Assembly (NCBI GenBank): GCA_965223245.1
Contig: CBDCVY010000013.1
Span: 2,666,001-2,730,000, forward strand
From: CBDCVY01 sp965223245
GTDB taxonomy: Bacteria; Nitrospinota; Nitrospinia; Nitrospinales; Nitrospinaceae
Length of the DNA stretch: 64,000 nucleotides
Direction of reading: 5' to 3'
This document shows, in pieces, positions 31,999-41,734 of the stretch. The notes beneath the pieces were generated by a model. That model saw only the letters and a program-made list of their open reading frames with translations, searched no databases and was not told the DNA's origin. The translations under genes were made by a program, and so were the position numbers. How positions within the stretch are numbered: the stretch's first letter is position 1; the number at the start of each line of letters is the position of its first letter.

Positions 31999-34329
31999 CT
32001 AGTTGGAGACAAAAGCACCAATATCGACGTCCTCTGTATCTCCATCCAATTCCACATCAGCGACATCTTCCGCCAGTTGGCCGCCAATGCCGCCGAATCC
32101 ATCTTCACCAGATGGTTCTAAATCGCTATCATCACCGATACCGCCAAAGCCGTCGCTTTCTTCTTCGGCGGCGGCAGGTGCATGCTGATGAGCCGCGACT
32201 TCGGATTCCACTTCATCGCTCATTCCACCAAAGCCATCAGTGGCATCCTCTTGTTCTTGTTCCGATCCATTCGTCAATTCATGGGATGGTGCCAATGCGG
32301 CTTCACCAATCATCAGTTGACCCACATCAATGTCGTCGCCGATGGTTGCGATTTCGCGTTCATCCTCGGGCAGTTCTCCGCTGATGCCGCCGAAACCTTC
32401 GCCACCATTCTCATCCTGTTCCATGCCCAATGCAAGCGCTTCTTCCATGATCGGCGCGTGCGTCCGGTTTGCAGGATCGGTCACTTCCAAATCGGTCAAA
32501 CGCAGTCCCTTCTTCGACCAATCGGCCCACTTCTCTTTGAAGTTCACCCAATCAGCGTTCACCCACAAGCCGTATTTGTCAGATCCCTGACCGAATACGC
32601 CGGAGTAACGTCGCTGACCGCCGAAGTAAGTGACTTCCAAGTCCACAAGTCGCAAGCCCTTCTTGGACCATTCTACCCACTTATTACGAAAGCTGTCCCA
32701 GGTCGCATTGACCCAAAGGCCGTATTTACCGGAACCGGCTCGGAATACTCCGGTATAACGACGCTGACCGCCAAAGTTCGTGATCTTCAGATCGACCAGA
32801 CGCAGGTTTTTCTTAGACCATTCAATCCATTTCGCCCGAAAACTACTATAAGTGGCATTGGCCCACAGACCGTACGCATCCGTACCGCGTCGGTAAACCC
32901 CGGTATATAGAGTTTTATTGCCGGAGCGGATAATTTCCACATCGACGAGTCGGAGTTTCTTTTTGGACCATTCGATCCATTTATTGCGAAAGCTGGTCCA
33001 ACTGGCATTGACCCAAAGGCCGTATCCATCGGTGCCATTGGTAAAAACCCCATTGTACCGGCGCGAATTGCCGACTTGCAAGACTTCAATATCGGTAAGG
33101 CGCATGCCCTTCGCCGACCATTGCTGCCACTTACTGCGGAAACTGTTCCAACCGGAATTAACCCACAAAGCATACTTCCCACTGCCGCCTCGGAATACAC
33201 CCGAGTAGCGTTGTTGCACCAACGGGAATCCTAAATGATACGGCGTGTGGGCGCACATGGTCCAATCGTTCCCTTTCATTATACACTTCACACCACCACC
33301 GGGAGCACAAGTAGCACAATTCTTGTTAGGTTTATTGTAGTAACCCCAGGAGCCCCCGCAATTACAACCGCTGGCTGCATATTCATCCGGCGCACGGAAA
33401 ATGTGCCCGGTTTCGTGTGCAAACACTCGGTCGATATTGTCCGGTCCCCAACCGTCATTATCATAATGCATAATAATGCGGGGGCCGCCAATGCTGGCGT
33501 AAGCAAAATGACCCACAGGGTACTTCGTGAAGAACGCCACATAACCCCAATTGGTTCTAAATTTGGATCGGATGTCATTGGCATATTTCGAGACATTCGC
33601 CATCCCCGCTCCGTATCCCAGTTTCGCCATGGCAGGGTCGCGGAACCGCGCTTCCTTTTGCGAACTGGATGGGTTACCCGTCAACGGTTTCTGCGTGATA
33701 CTGACCGTGTGAATGTCATAAATAAACTGAACCTTGCCGGCCGGGTTTTGCGCACCCAACCAACCCAATCCATTTTGAACTTCGGCGATAACTTTTTGCC
33801 GTTCGGCCAGGGAAAACTTTAAATTTTCAGACGGTCCCTGTACGATCACGATTCCCACCGCCACCTTCCCCGTCAACCGGGCACTGAGTGGAGGCGCGTT
33901 TCCATTCGATTCGGCACGCATCAAAGCCTGTTCCTCTTCATCCATGCCAATGTCCGTACACACTAAAGGATCGCCATTTTCTTTGTCATCCCAATCCACA
34001 CCCTGACGAGGTCGATTGGCTTTGGCCTGCGCATACTCCGCCGAGTTACGAAGAGCAAATGCTTCCAAGCCCAGTGTTTCCGCTTCACTCAAGTCCTGGG
34101 CCGGAATATTGATGGCACCGGGTTCCGCTGCCATCATCCCCATTACCGAAGACTCTAATTCGGTTTCTGCACCGGCAGGAACTTCTGCCAACATAACTCG
34201 TTCACCATATTGATGCATGACCCGACCGCCCCGGCCTTTCAATGCCGCTTCCGAAGAAGCCGCCGCTGAAGCAGGTGCCTTTTTAGGCAATACAATTACT
34301 TGTTCTCGAATTCCAATATCTCCAGACAT
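31999..34329 (-). CDS. zinc metalloprotease with BTRD1-like tandem repeats and acidic GFGG tail
   Basis: 776 residues, ATG after GGAGG, with no signal peptide (SGDIGIREQVIVLPKK). Residues 1-115 are propeptide-like. The catalytic domain holds FAHETGHIFRAPDEY with H305, E306 and H309, then a Cys-rich GCNCGGSWGYY ... NCATCAPGGGVKC segment. From about residue 370 come five repeats of 42-46 residues: Y-x-GVF-x-x-GS-x-KYGLWVN ... F-x-x-KW-x-EWSKKGLRL-x-DLEV, matching bacterial tandem repeat domain 1 (BTRD1). The last 140 residues are acidic with four GFGG(I/M) motifs. With no Sec signal, export by another route or release by lysis is implied. The next gene encodes a free copy of the propeptide-like region. 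Confidence 0.8.
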   Translation of the reverse strand: MSGDIGIREQVIVLPKKAPASAAASSEAALKGRGGRVMHQYGERVMLAEVPAGAETELESSVMGMMAAEPGAINIPAQDLSEAETLGLEAFALRNSAEYAQAKANRPRQGVDWDDKENGDPLVCTDIGMDEEEQALMRAESNGNAPPLSARLTGKVAVGIVIVQGPSENLKFSLAERQKVIAEVQNGLGWLGAQNPAGKVQFIYDIHTVSITQKPLTGNPSSSQKEARFRDPAMAKLGYGAGMANVSKYANDIRSKFRTNWGYVAFFTKYPVGHFAYASIGGPRIIMHYDNDGWGPDNIDRVFAHETGHIFRAPDEYAASGCNCGGSWGYYNKPNKNCATCAPGGGVKCIMKGNDWTMCAHTPYHLGFPLVQQRYSGVFRGGSGKYALWVNSGWNSFRSKWQQWSAKGMRLTDIEVLQVGNSRRYNGVFTNGTDGYGLWVNASWTSFRNKWIEWSKKKLRLVDVEIIRSGNKTLYTGVYRRGTDAYGLWANATYSSFRAKWIEWSKKNLRLVDLKITNFGGQRRYTGVFRAGSGKYGLWVNATWDSFRNKWVEWSKKGLRLVDLEVTYFGGQRRYSGVFGQGSDKYGLWVNADWVNFKEKWADWSKKGLRLTDLEVTDPANRTHAPIMEEALALGMEQDENGGEGFGGISGELPEDEREIATIGDDIDVGQLMIGEAALAPSHELTNGSEQEQEDATDGFGGMSDEVESEVAAHQHAPAAAEEESDGFGGIGDDSDLEPSGEDGFGGIGGQLAEDVADVELDGDTEDVDIGAFVSN

Positions 34330-34371
34330 GTGTACCCTCCTTTTAAATTAATGAAATATTTGTTACAGCAC

Positions 34372-34436
34372 ATCCCACGTATTTTAATGAAACCCTTCAA
34401 CGGCTTAGATCCCTCAAATCTAAACTGCCGTGGGAT
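34372..34436 (-). promoter_or_regulatory. structured region upstream of the metalloprotease
   Basis: ATCCCACG (34372-34379) pairs with CGTGGGAT (34429-34436), and TTAGAT (34405-34410) pairs with ATCTAA (34418-34423) within. It lies 43 bases before the ATG, so it could fold in the 5' untranslated region. No known riboswitch is recognised. Confidence 0.45.
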
Positions 34437-34439
34437 ACC

Positions 34440-35220
34440 CTGTGATCATCGGGTAAGGTTTTTGCCGTCCTCCTTCCACCGGCCTTACAAAACTCGCACC
34501 CGAGGGTTCTAAAAATTGCGGCGCAAATGGAGCGCCATCAAATCGAATGATTTAAATATCAATCCATCCACTTCGATGGATGTCACTTGCATAGCAAAAT
34601 AAATTAAAAAAAAACTAAATGTTAAAAGGAAAACCCATGCTCGCCCTCTTTCCCAATCTAGCGATTGGAGGCAGCAAGAATATTCGAAAAATTTCTGAAG
34701 ATACAAAATCCTCTCAAAAATTTATCGAGAATGAATTTTACCGGCAGGTGTTAACCTGCGGGTCGGGGTGATTCACATTCAGGGGTTTCCCAATTTTGTG
34801 GTTACGCAAAGCTCTCCTTCACAAAGGGGGAGCACATCGATCTCCTTATTAATAGCTTTTGTGTTTCGAACAAAACTTCCACTTATGCAGAGGTCTTCTT
34901 ATTCGCAGGGGAATTTCAGATGTACTGTTTCGGGATATCAAATCGGTGAGATTGAACCGATCGAAGTTCGCATGCATCCGCATCAGAGCCGATTTCCACA
35001 TAAACATTAACATTGCGGTTATTTTAGTTTTAAAAAAAAACTTACTCATTTCCCCCCAAGTTCCAAAGCCAAACTATCCCTGTAAACCCATGGAAATGAA
35101 ATCCCCTTCCCAAGGTGAACCGGCCAAACCCGGCCTCGATTCCAACCCCGAAAACGAATGAAAATCGAAATGGATCGTGAAAAGCTTTATTGAACTTGGG
35201 GTCATTATAGATTTTCGTGC
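34440..35220. repeat. gene-free stretch with dispersed repeats
   Basis: 34615-34760 has the variable hairpins CCAATC-TAGC-GATTGG (34653-34668) and GCAGGT-GTTA-ACCTGC (34744-34759), the second in the conserved TATCGAGAATGAATT flank. 34760-34900 has the GGGTGATTCAC and GGGGTTTCCC linkers. From 34900 to 35220 I see no feature. Confidence 0.55.
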
Positions 35221-35230
35221 AATAGTTAAT

Positions 35231-35271
35231 ATCGTAGAAACTATATTTTTGATGTCATAGTCCGAATGACA
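35231..35271 (-). promoter_or_regulatory. shared promoter with overlapping inverted-repeat operator (copy 2)
   Basis: Minus strand: ATGACA (35258-35253), 16 bases, TACGAT (35236-35231). TGTCAT-N7-ATGACA spans 35253-35271. No minus-strand gene starts for about 900 bases; the metalloprotease is next. Confidence 0.55.
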
Positions 35272-35612
35272 CAAAAGGCGAAGTGAAGTTGGAAAAACCT
35301 AACCGGGATTTAATATGCCTGACGAAAATGAGGATTTTGTGTTGTTTGAGATGGGATTTCCGATGGGGGACTTTTGAACATTTTTCTGAAAAAAGGCCTT
35401 AAAAATAGAGGATTATGCCAAATAGATTGATTTCACGCTGCTTATAGTTTCACTTCATTTTACCCTTTCCCTGGGCGGAGAACTTTTATGGGAAATACGC
35501 AAAACCGGGCTTCTTTCCAATCGAAGGGAAGCACATTCGAATTTTCACCACTTCCTAATAGGCAAAAATTATTCGAAAACCGAAATAAAAATGACTGAGA
35601 ACTAAAGATCAT
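35272..35612. other. gene-free AT-rich stretch
   Basis: No gene, repeat or terminator is convincing here. Confidence 0.4.
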
Positions 35613-35903
35613 TTAACGGGGGTTTGAGGGAGTTTCCACAAACGGTATTTTAATGTCATGCTCAACCAATACTTTTTTATAATGAGTGAGCCGCTTCCAA
35701 AGTGCGTTTCTCAGTTGGTTTATTTCGCCAAAAGCTTTTTCCGTCTGGTTGTGTTTCAATGCGGAACAAGCTTCATCTGCTCTTCTGCATAATTGATATA
35801 AGTCGTCTCCCTGGATCAAACTTCCGGGAAACTTACGACCCGGTGGCTTGATGACAGAAAAATTAGGCTCTGTAGAATAGATTTCAACCGTTTCTTTATG
35901 CAT
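35613..35903 (-). CDS. DUF6959-like small protein
   Basis: The 96-residue product has the segment EIYSTEPNFSVIKPPGRKFPGSLIQGDDLYQLCRRAD, which matches my recollection of the DUF6959 family (E-x-YS-x-x-x-N-x-x-V-x-x-PGR-x-FPG-x-x-x-QGD-x-L). A helical C-terminal half follows (KAFGEINQLRNALWKRLTHYK). Members are small cytoplasmic proteins, often found near toxin-immunity genes; their role is unknown. No ribosome site is obvious. It stands alone, opposite the hydrolase gene at 36253. Confidence 0.6.
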   Translation of the reverse strand: MHKETVEIYSTEPNFSVIKPPGRKFPGSLIQGDDLYQLCRRADEACSALKHNQTEKAFGEINQLRNALWKRLTHYKKVLVEHDIKIPFVETPSNPR

Positions 35904-36084
35904 CTCTGTGATTCCGTTTTAAAATTGTTATGGTCCCTGCCGGATTTTATTCCTTATGCCCGCAAAGCCCGCTTCCCCCGAGGATTTTTAGAACATCTCT
36001 CTCGCTTCTATTCAATACTATTTAAAGAGAAATACCCAAAAAAGCAATATTTTAGGGTCAAGTTGGCCATTTTAAAGCGCTTTC

Positions 36085-36125
36085 TGTCATTCAGACAATG
36101 ACACTAAAAATATAGTTTAAACGAT
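36085..36125 (+). promoter_or_regulatory. shared promoter with overlapping inverted-repeat operator (copy 3)
   Basis: TGTCAT-N7-ATGACA spans 36085-36103. ATGACA (36098-36103), 16 bases, AACGAT (36120-36125) points toward the alpha/beta hydrolase gene. The spacer AAAAATATAG is shared with copy 2. Confidence 0.6.
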
Positions 36126-36252
36126 ATTCATGAATTCCGAATTTTTTATAATTAGCCACAATTTAAATAGGAGATTTAGAGATTACTCATTCTAAATCAT
36201 CGAAAGTAGAACCCAAGCTCAATACTTTTCGATTCAAAAGAGTTTTGAATAG

Positions 36253-37218
36253 ATGGTTATCTATAAAATGCAACCGATAGAAACATACACTGAAATTGAC
36301 TTAAGGCCCAACAGAAACTTAAGGACTTCATCTCCACTTAGGGTTGAGCCATTCAACCGTTTAAACAGAAAGGATTCATACTCAATGAATCAATCCGGAA
36401 TGCTGAAGAGTTTTGATAATTTAAATCTGTTTTATGAAAAAGCTATTCCCGAAAATTCCCAGGCCGTGTTGATTGGAGTGCATGGACTGGGGGAACATTT
36501 AGGTCGTTATAAGTGGCTTAAAGAATTTCTGGTTGAAAATCGAATTGCCTTATACCTGTATGATCAGCGAGGGCACGGTAAATCTGAAGGCATTAGAACC
36601 CACGTAGAAAGTTTTGAAGAATACGTTAGCGATTTAAGGCAAGTATATAATTTGGTTGTTTCAGAAAACAGCAACCTCCCCATATTTATTTTTGGGCATA
36701 GCATGGGAGCTGTCATTGCATCTTTGTTTGTAATAAATGATTCCTCCAATCTTGCCGGCCTGATCCTCTCTTCTGCGGCGTTTCGACCTGTTGTTTCATT
36801 TTTACCAATCAAACTTGGCTTAGGCAAGCTTTTGCGACAATTTGCACCAAAGCTTCGGATACCTACAGGAATTAGCAGCGAACAGATCTCCCATAATTCT
36901 GAAGCAAGCAAAAACTACTCTTCGGACCCCTTAATTCAAAAAAGCTTAACACTGCAATTGGCAGTAGATTTTTTTTCAGCTTCTACTTTTGCACAAGATA
37001 ATATCTCAGAGCTCAACCTCCCAATCTTATTCCAGCATGGAGGAAAGGATTCGATTGCAGATGTGGAAGGAGCCCGGGCGGTCTTTGAAAAATGCACTTC
37101 ATCGGACAAAACCTTTTGGGTGTATCCGGAACTTTTTCATGAATTACATAACGAGTCTCTTAAAGACCGCAACCAAGTCTTCCAACAACTCTTAAAGTGG
37201 ATTTTATTGCGTAACTGA
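36253..37218 (+). CDS. alpha/beta hydrolase (monoacylglycerol lipase / lysophospholipase-like)
   Basis: The longest reading is 321 residues from 36253. An ATG at 36385, after GAAAGGA, gives 277 residues and starts closer to the conserved fold. Hydrolase_4-type motifs are present: IGVHGLGEHLGRY (oxyanion region), YLYDQRGHGKSEG, the nucleophile elbow FGHSMGAV with Ser near residue 150, QHGGKDSIAD (acid) and PELFHELHNE (His). Enzymes of this group cut monoacylglycerols or lysophospholipids. It is 39 bases before the patatin-like gene and in the same direction, suggesting an operon of two lipid hydrolases. Confidence 0.82.
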   Translation: MVIYKMQPIETYTEIDLRPNRNLRTSSPLRVEPFNRLNRKDSYSMNQSGMLKSFDNLNLFYEKAIPENSQAVLIGVHGLGEHLGRYKWLKEFLVENRIALYLYDQRGHGKSEGIRTHVESFEEYVSDLRQVYNLVVSENSNLPIFIFGHSMGAVIASLFVINDSSNLAGLILSSAAFRPVVSFLPIKLGLGKLLRQFAPKLRIPTGISSEQISHNSEASKNYSSDPLIQKSLTLQLAVDFFSASTFAQDNISELNLPILFQHGGKDSIADVEGARAVFEKCTSSDKTFWVYPELFHELHNESLKDRNQVFQQLLKWILLRN

Positions 37219-37257
37219 AAGTAGGAGTGATCCTACTTCGAAAAAGAGGTTAGAACC

Positions 37258-40200
37258 ATGAACAATTTATTGATTTCAAAAAACCAAAAAATCAGATCTC
37301 ACCTAATTTTCTTTTCCCAAAACCTCAAAGTCTTAATTACTCTTGCTTTTTTACTCTTGATTTCATTGAGTCACTCGCCAAACCCCATCTTTGCACAAGA
37401 TTCCCAAACCAACCCTACAATATTAAGCTCCGTTAATGTAATTAAAATTGGCATTCCCACCCGTTTAAGTGTTAATGAATTCAATAAGTCAGAGGAGCAT
37501 CAAACTATTCTGAATCAAATCAATAAAACTATTTTAGAAAAAATCAGAAAATCTGATTCGAAAACCCAAATTGAATTGGTTTTAGGAAATGAATATCAAA
37601 TATTGGATTGGATAAATCATCAAAAATTAGATGGGGCAGTACTTTCGCCATTTTCAAATTACTTGATTCAAAGGAGAAGAAAGTTCTCTTCTGCTGTTCA
37701 CAACATCCCAATTAATTACTCTGTCATAAAAACATTCAATAATCAAAAAGACTTATATCAACCAAAAATACGTTCTTTCCAATGTAAAGATAAAAATGAA
37801 CTCATCTATCGTAAACATCCTATTAGTGATTATAAAAAATTTCTTCGCCAAACTTTTGAACGTGCCAAACAAATAACTGGGAAAGGAACCTCTAAAAAAA
37901 ATAAATTAGTTTCTAACGGAGCTGAACATTACCATTTATATTTTCCAACTCACTTTTCAACATCCGGGACCTTTTTGCCGGGAGCATATGCAAAAGAATG
38001 GTTAAATGGAAAAATTATAAAATTTAAATTGGCTAATAAAAAATTAGAGAGTGAAAAGTTTAATCAAAACATTGCAAGACCTATTAGATTAAATTTTTGG
38101 AATGAATATTTCAAACACCTTGAATTCATTATTGGTGAGGAGTGGAAAGCTCCAAAAGATTCAATTTTCTGTAAAGATGAAGTTATTTGGAGTGAAAGCA
38201 GTGGTGAAAAATACCATGATAAAAATAAGGTTTCTTATAAAAAAATAATCTCAATTCAATTTGCCTCGGAAGAAGAATGGCTTATTTCTGAAAAGGGATT
38301 TTCTCATAACTCTAAATTAACTAAACAAAAGAATAAGGATGGAGAAAATTCACGCTTTCGAAACTTTGAATTAAAGAACTGGAAAGACGACCTTTCTCAA
38401 GAATTCGGATTAACTGATTGGGAAAATGAACTTAATAATTGGGCAAAAGATCTTAATGCTTTGGAGCTTTCTAAAGTAGTAATACTTAAAAATAATTTAA
38501 TAGCTGATCAAAGTAAAAATCAATCCACATCACAAAGCGAAAGCAAACCAACCCAAAAAAAAGACCCATTTTATAATTTTGCTAAAACAAAAGTGTTTAT
38601 AGAATGTGATGAACAAAACCAGAGCACTTTAAATGAATGTCAACTCATGACATATATAAATAATAAATTTTTCGATCCTAAAACCCTTAATCTGGATTTC
38701 CCCTTTACGTTAGGAGAAATCATGCGACTGCTACATCAAAATCAAAATAAAACGGGCAAAAAAGATTTTGGGTTAGTGTTATCAGGTGGCGGGGTAAAAT
38801 CTGCATATCAGACTAAGTTGATCGATCACCTTTATAAAAACAATTATGTTCAAAATATAGTCCAAAACAAAAATCAATCTCAAGAAAAGGACTCAAAAAA
38901 TACGGTTAGTAATCCCGAAAAACCCATCAATGTTAAAAAGGATGCTAAAAACAATTCAAAAAAACCTATCGATGTTAAATATGTTTTAGGCAATTCCGGA
39001 GGAGCGCTTTTGGGAATGTTTGTTTCGGCTCAACCTAGAAATAGTAATGAATTGGGCAAACTGTCTTCTGTGTTATGGGGAGAAGAAGAGAAAGAAAGAG
39101 AATCCAATACATTTGTAAATTACACTGATATTTTTCGACATCTGAACCCTTTGAAATGGGGCAGTTTACTTTTATGTGTTCTTATATTGAGCGCTCTACT
39201 TTTTATGGCTTCCCTGTTTGTCCCAAAAACCCAACTGTACTGGGACAAACAATCATTTTCTCCAGAGGATGTAAATACCCTTCGACAAAAATATCCCAAT
39301 CTAGTAGAAAAGTTTCAATTCCATCTCTCTACAAGTTATAAAGACAAACATTCCCGGTGGAGATTTAGTTTAAGTTGGATTGGTTTGCTCATTTTACCTC
39401 CATTAATTATCAAATTGGTAAATGGAAACGAAGGTGCAGAACATGTCCCGGAGATAGAAGGATTTTTCTATTTTCTCCTTTTATTGATTGCTATTTTTGC
39501 AGACAATTGTTTTATTACAAAAAGAAACAATAAAGCTTTTTTCCCTATTTATAAGAAAATTTACATGGCACTGCTTTATACAGGAGTGGCCTTGATAGCC
39601 ATTCCATTTTTTTTAGAGCAAATCGGTCTAATTACGCCTCCATGGGTAACCCTACAGGTAATTTACCCATTAATAGGTTTGACAATTATTTTTCTCCGTG
39701 TAAAAACCACCTTAGAATTACGAAATGAAAATCAAAATCCTAATCATCTATTTCTAACATTATTCAGCATTGCCGGTGTCCTGTTAATCCTGATCCCCTT
39801 CGCCTACTCTATCCTACCTGCCATGTTTAAAGATCATCTTAATACCCCCATTTCATATCTTCAGTATAGCTTAGACGAAACACCGCCTCACTGGTTGAAT
39901 TTGAGAATGTTATATATTGGGATAGGTTTCATTTTCTATTTTTGGGGAAAGAAAATCCAAGAAAAACCAAATTTTTGGGAAGCCGTTTCTTCCAACCAAT
40001 TAAGTAAAGTATGGAGAAAAAATTTCTTTTCCTATTTGTTTTTAATATTAGGAATTGGATTTATTTTAATTCCTACATTATTTTATAGCTCCTACAAATC
40101 CTACTTTTCAAGCACAGTATTTATGGCTCCAATTCATTGGAGAACTTTTTGGATTTGTATAGGCTTTTTTGCAATATATTTAGCTAATTTTTATTACTAT

Positions 40201-41670
40201 AAAAAAGGGGAAAACTATTTCCAATTTACCGATTGGAAAGCTTTAAAAGCCATTGGTTTTTTAGTTGCATTTATTGTTTTAACCTATCTAATAATGTGTT
40301 TCGTAGACTTAATGATTCCGTTGTCATTTTTTGAACTCAGTGCTAGTTTTTGGATTGCCCTATCAACTACAGCATTATTTTTAGCCATCGCTATATATTC
40401 ATTTAGTTTCATTAATGTTAAAACCGATTCACTTTTTTATAAACCTTTGCGCTATACTCGAGAAAACTTAAAATTTTTATACTCTCACCACCCGGCAGGA
40501 AACTTAAGGACACCGCGATACATTCGTATCGTTTTGTTTTTTGGTCTTGGATGGTTATGGTGGAATTTAATTATTGGCCCGGGAGTCTATGGCAACGGAC
40601 AAGCCAAATATTTTTTCAATGGAAAAGTTAATCAGTTTGTACAGACATTCATTGACTTATCTCCAACTCAAGAAAAAGATGAATCCAATGAAAACCCCTC
40701 CAACAAAGATGAATGTGACCCCTATCAGAATATTTGCGAAACACCTGGAGATCTTAAATTAAACACTCTTTTTGCCGTCCCGGCAAACGTTCTTTCCAAA
40801 CAAGAGGAACGATACTTTCTTTTCAAACCTGAAAATGGCAACACCACGCTTAATAATGGCGATATCGAATATAATAATGGAGTCCATCGAGATGAACGGT
40901 GGCGTTTTCCTAATAAAAAATATATGACAAGCTTGGTTTTTTCATCCGGATCCCCCTTCCCAATATTTCCTCCACATTACGGTTTCTATAATAAAAATAT
41001 TAAGAAATCTAAAACAATAGATTGTTCCAAAAGTAAAATGGAAAAGGTAAAAATCTCATCAGAAATAGAGAAAAAATGTGAGCATGAATGGTTAGTAGAC
41101 GGGGGATTTGCACACAATATCCCTATCGAAGCAGCAAGAGATTTAGGGGTAAAGCAAGCTTTAGTGATTAATTCATCTCCACCTGATCCAATAAAAGGGG
41201 ACTGTAGAGGGAAAGACCAAATGTTGTTTTTAAAAAAAATTTCCTTCATTAAAGATAACAATGGTAAAGATTCTCCTGTCAACTGCTTTTGGGGAGAATT
41301 GATTCGAAGCTCTCCAAGAATACTTCCATTTTTATTTGAGAAATCTCAGGGCGTGGATCAGGCGGCTCAAGGCGATATGATGATTGCCGAATTGGCACCA
41401 AGAACTGAAAATTTGGATTGGCCTTATCTATGGGATTTTCGAAAAGTGCAAGTCAAATACCTGCAAGAGCAAGCCACAAAACATCTACAACTGAATGCAA
41501 GAATCGGTCGAATTTTACATTGGGGACTTCCGGATTCAAATCATGTATTAATCATTTCACATGGCGGGAAAAAAGATGAGCGTTTAGAAAAAGAAAAGAA
41601 TATTCAAAATGAAATGGTGGGTGACTCCAGATCTATTAAACAAAATATAAAACCTCAAGTTAAATCATGA
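37258..41670 (+). CDS. giant patatin-like phospholipase split by about 12 membrane segments
   Basis: 1470 residues. An N-terminal signal-like helix (LKVLITLAFLLLISLSHSP) precedes a region resembling periplasmic-binding/PhnD-like proteins (IKIGIPTRLSVNEF, LDGAVLSPFSNYL). Near residue 505 the patatin core starts: LVLSGGGVKSAY (oxyanion), then GNSGGALLG with nucleophile S580. About 12 hydrophobic segments follow between residues 630 and 1110, with an internally repeated unit (L-I-x-IP ... PPxW ... IGIGF). Only then comes VDGGFAHNIPIEAARDLG with catalytic D1281. In ordinary patatins this gap is much shorter. An even number of crossings keeps both halves on the same side. Linkers are Asn/Lys-rich. 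Inferred role: a membrane-embedded lipid acyl hydrolase. Confidence 0.8.
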   Translation: MNNLLISKNQKIRSHLIFFSQNLKVLITLAFLLLISLSHSPNPIFAQDSQTNPTILSSVNVIKIGIPTRLSVNEFNKSEEHQTILNQINKTILEKIRKSDSKTQIELVLGNEYQILDWINHQKLDGAVLSPFSNYLIQRRRKFSSAVHNIPINYSVIKTFNNQKDLYQPKIRSFQCKDKNELIYRKHPISDYKKFLRQTFERAKQITGKGTSKKNKLVSNGAEHYHLYFPTHFSTSGTFLPGAYAKEWLNGKIIKFKLANKKLESEKFNQNIARPIRLNFWNEYFKHLEFIIGEEWKAPKDSIFCKDEVIWSESSGEKYHDKNKVSYKKIISIQFASEEEWLISEKGFSHNSKLTKQKNKDGENSRFRNFELKNWKDDLSQEFGLTDWENELNNWAKDLNALELSKVVILKNNLIADQSKNQSTSQSESKPTQKKDPFYNFAKTKVFIECDEQNQSTLNECQLMTYINNKFFDPKTLNLDFPFTLGEIMRLLHQNQNKTGKKDFGLVLSGGGVKSAYQTKLIDHLYKNNYVQNIVQNKNQSQEKDSKNTVSNPEKPINVKKDAKNNSKKPIDVKYVLGNSGGALLGMFVSAQPRNSNELGKLSSVLWGEEEKERESNTFVNYTDIFRHLNPLKWGSLLLCVLILSALLFMASLFVPKTQLYWDKQSFSPEDVNTLRQKYPNLVEKFQFHLSTSYKDKHSRWRFSLSWIGLLILPPLIIKLVNGNEGAEHVPEIEGFFYFLLLLIAIFADNCFITKRNNKAFFPIYKKIYMALLYTGVALIAIPFFLEQIGLITPPWVTLQVIYPLIGLTIIFLRVKTTLELRNENQNPNHLFLTLFSIAGVLLILIPFAYSILPAMFKDHLNTPISYLQYSLDETPPHWLNLRMLYIGIGFIFYFWGKKIQEKPNFWEAVSSNQLSKVWRKNFFSYLFLILGIGFILIPTLFYSSYKSYFSSTVFMAPIHWRTFWICIGFFAIYLANFYYYKKGENYFQFTDWKALKAIGFLVAFIVLTYLIMCFVDLMIPLSFFELSASFWIALSTTALFLAIAIYSFSFINVKTDSLFYKPLRYTRENLKFLYSHHPAGNLRTPRYIRIVLFFGLGWLWWNLIIGPGVYGNGQAKYFFNGKVNQFVQTFIDLSPTQEKDESNENPSNKDECDPYQNICETPGDLKLNTLFAVPANVLSKQEERYFLFKPENGNTTLNNGDIEYNNGVHRDERWRFPNKKYMTSLVFSSGSPFPIFPPHYGFYNKNIKKSKTIDCSKSKMEKVKISSEIEKKCEHEWLVDGGFAHNIPIEAARDLGVKQALVINSSPPDPIKGDCRGKDQMLFLKKISFIKDNNGKDSPVNCFWGELIRSSPRILPFLFEKSQGVDQAAQGDMMIAELAPRTENLDWPYLWDFRKVQVKYLQEQATKHLQLNARIGRILHWGLPDSNHVLIISHGGKKDERLEKEKNIQNEMVGDSRSIKQNIKPQVKS

Positions 41671-41734
41671 GTTTAAGTTCTACATTTAAAGCCGAAGTTT
41701 ATAGACCCATGGCATCGATTTTGATTCCCTTATT

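Noticed and set aside
32182..32910. A 242-codon open frame opposite the metalloprotease repeats
   Set aside because: It is a shadow of the BTRD1-like repeats with no start signal.
34509..34706. A 65-codon minus-strand open frame with a hydrophobic stretch
   Set aside because: It lies across the dispersed repeat block and contains its CCAATC/GATTGG hairpin; no start signal.
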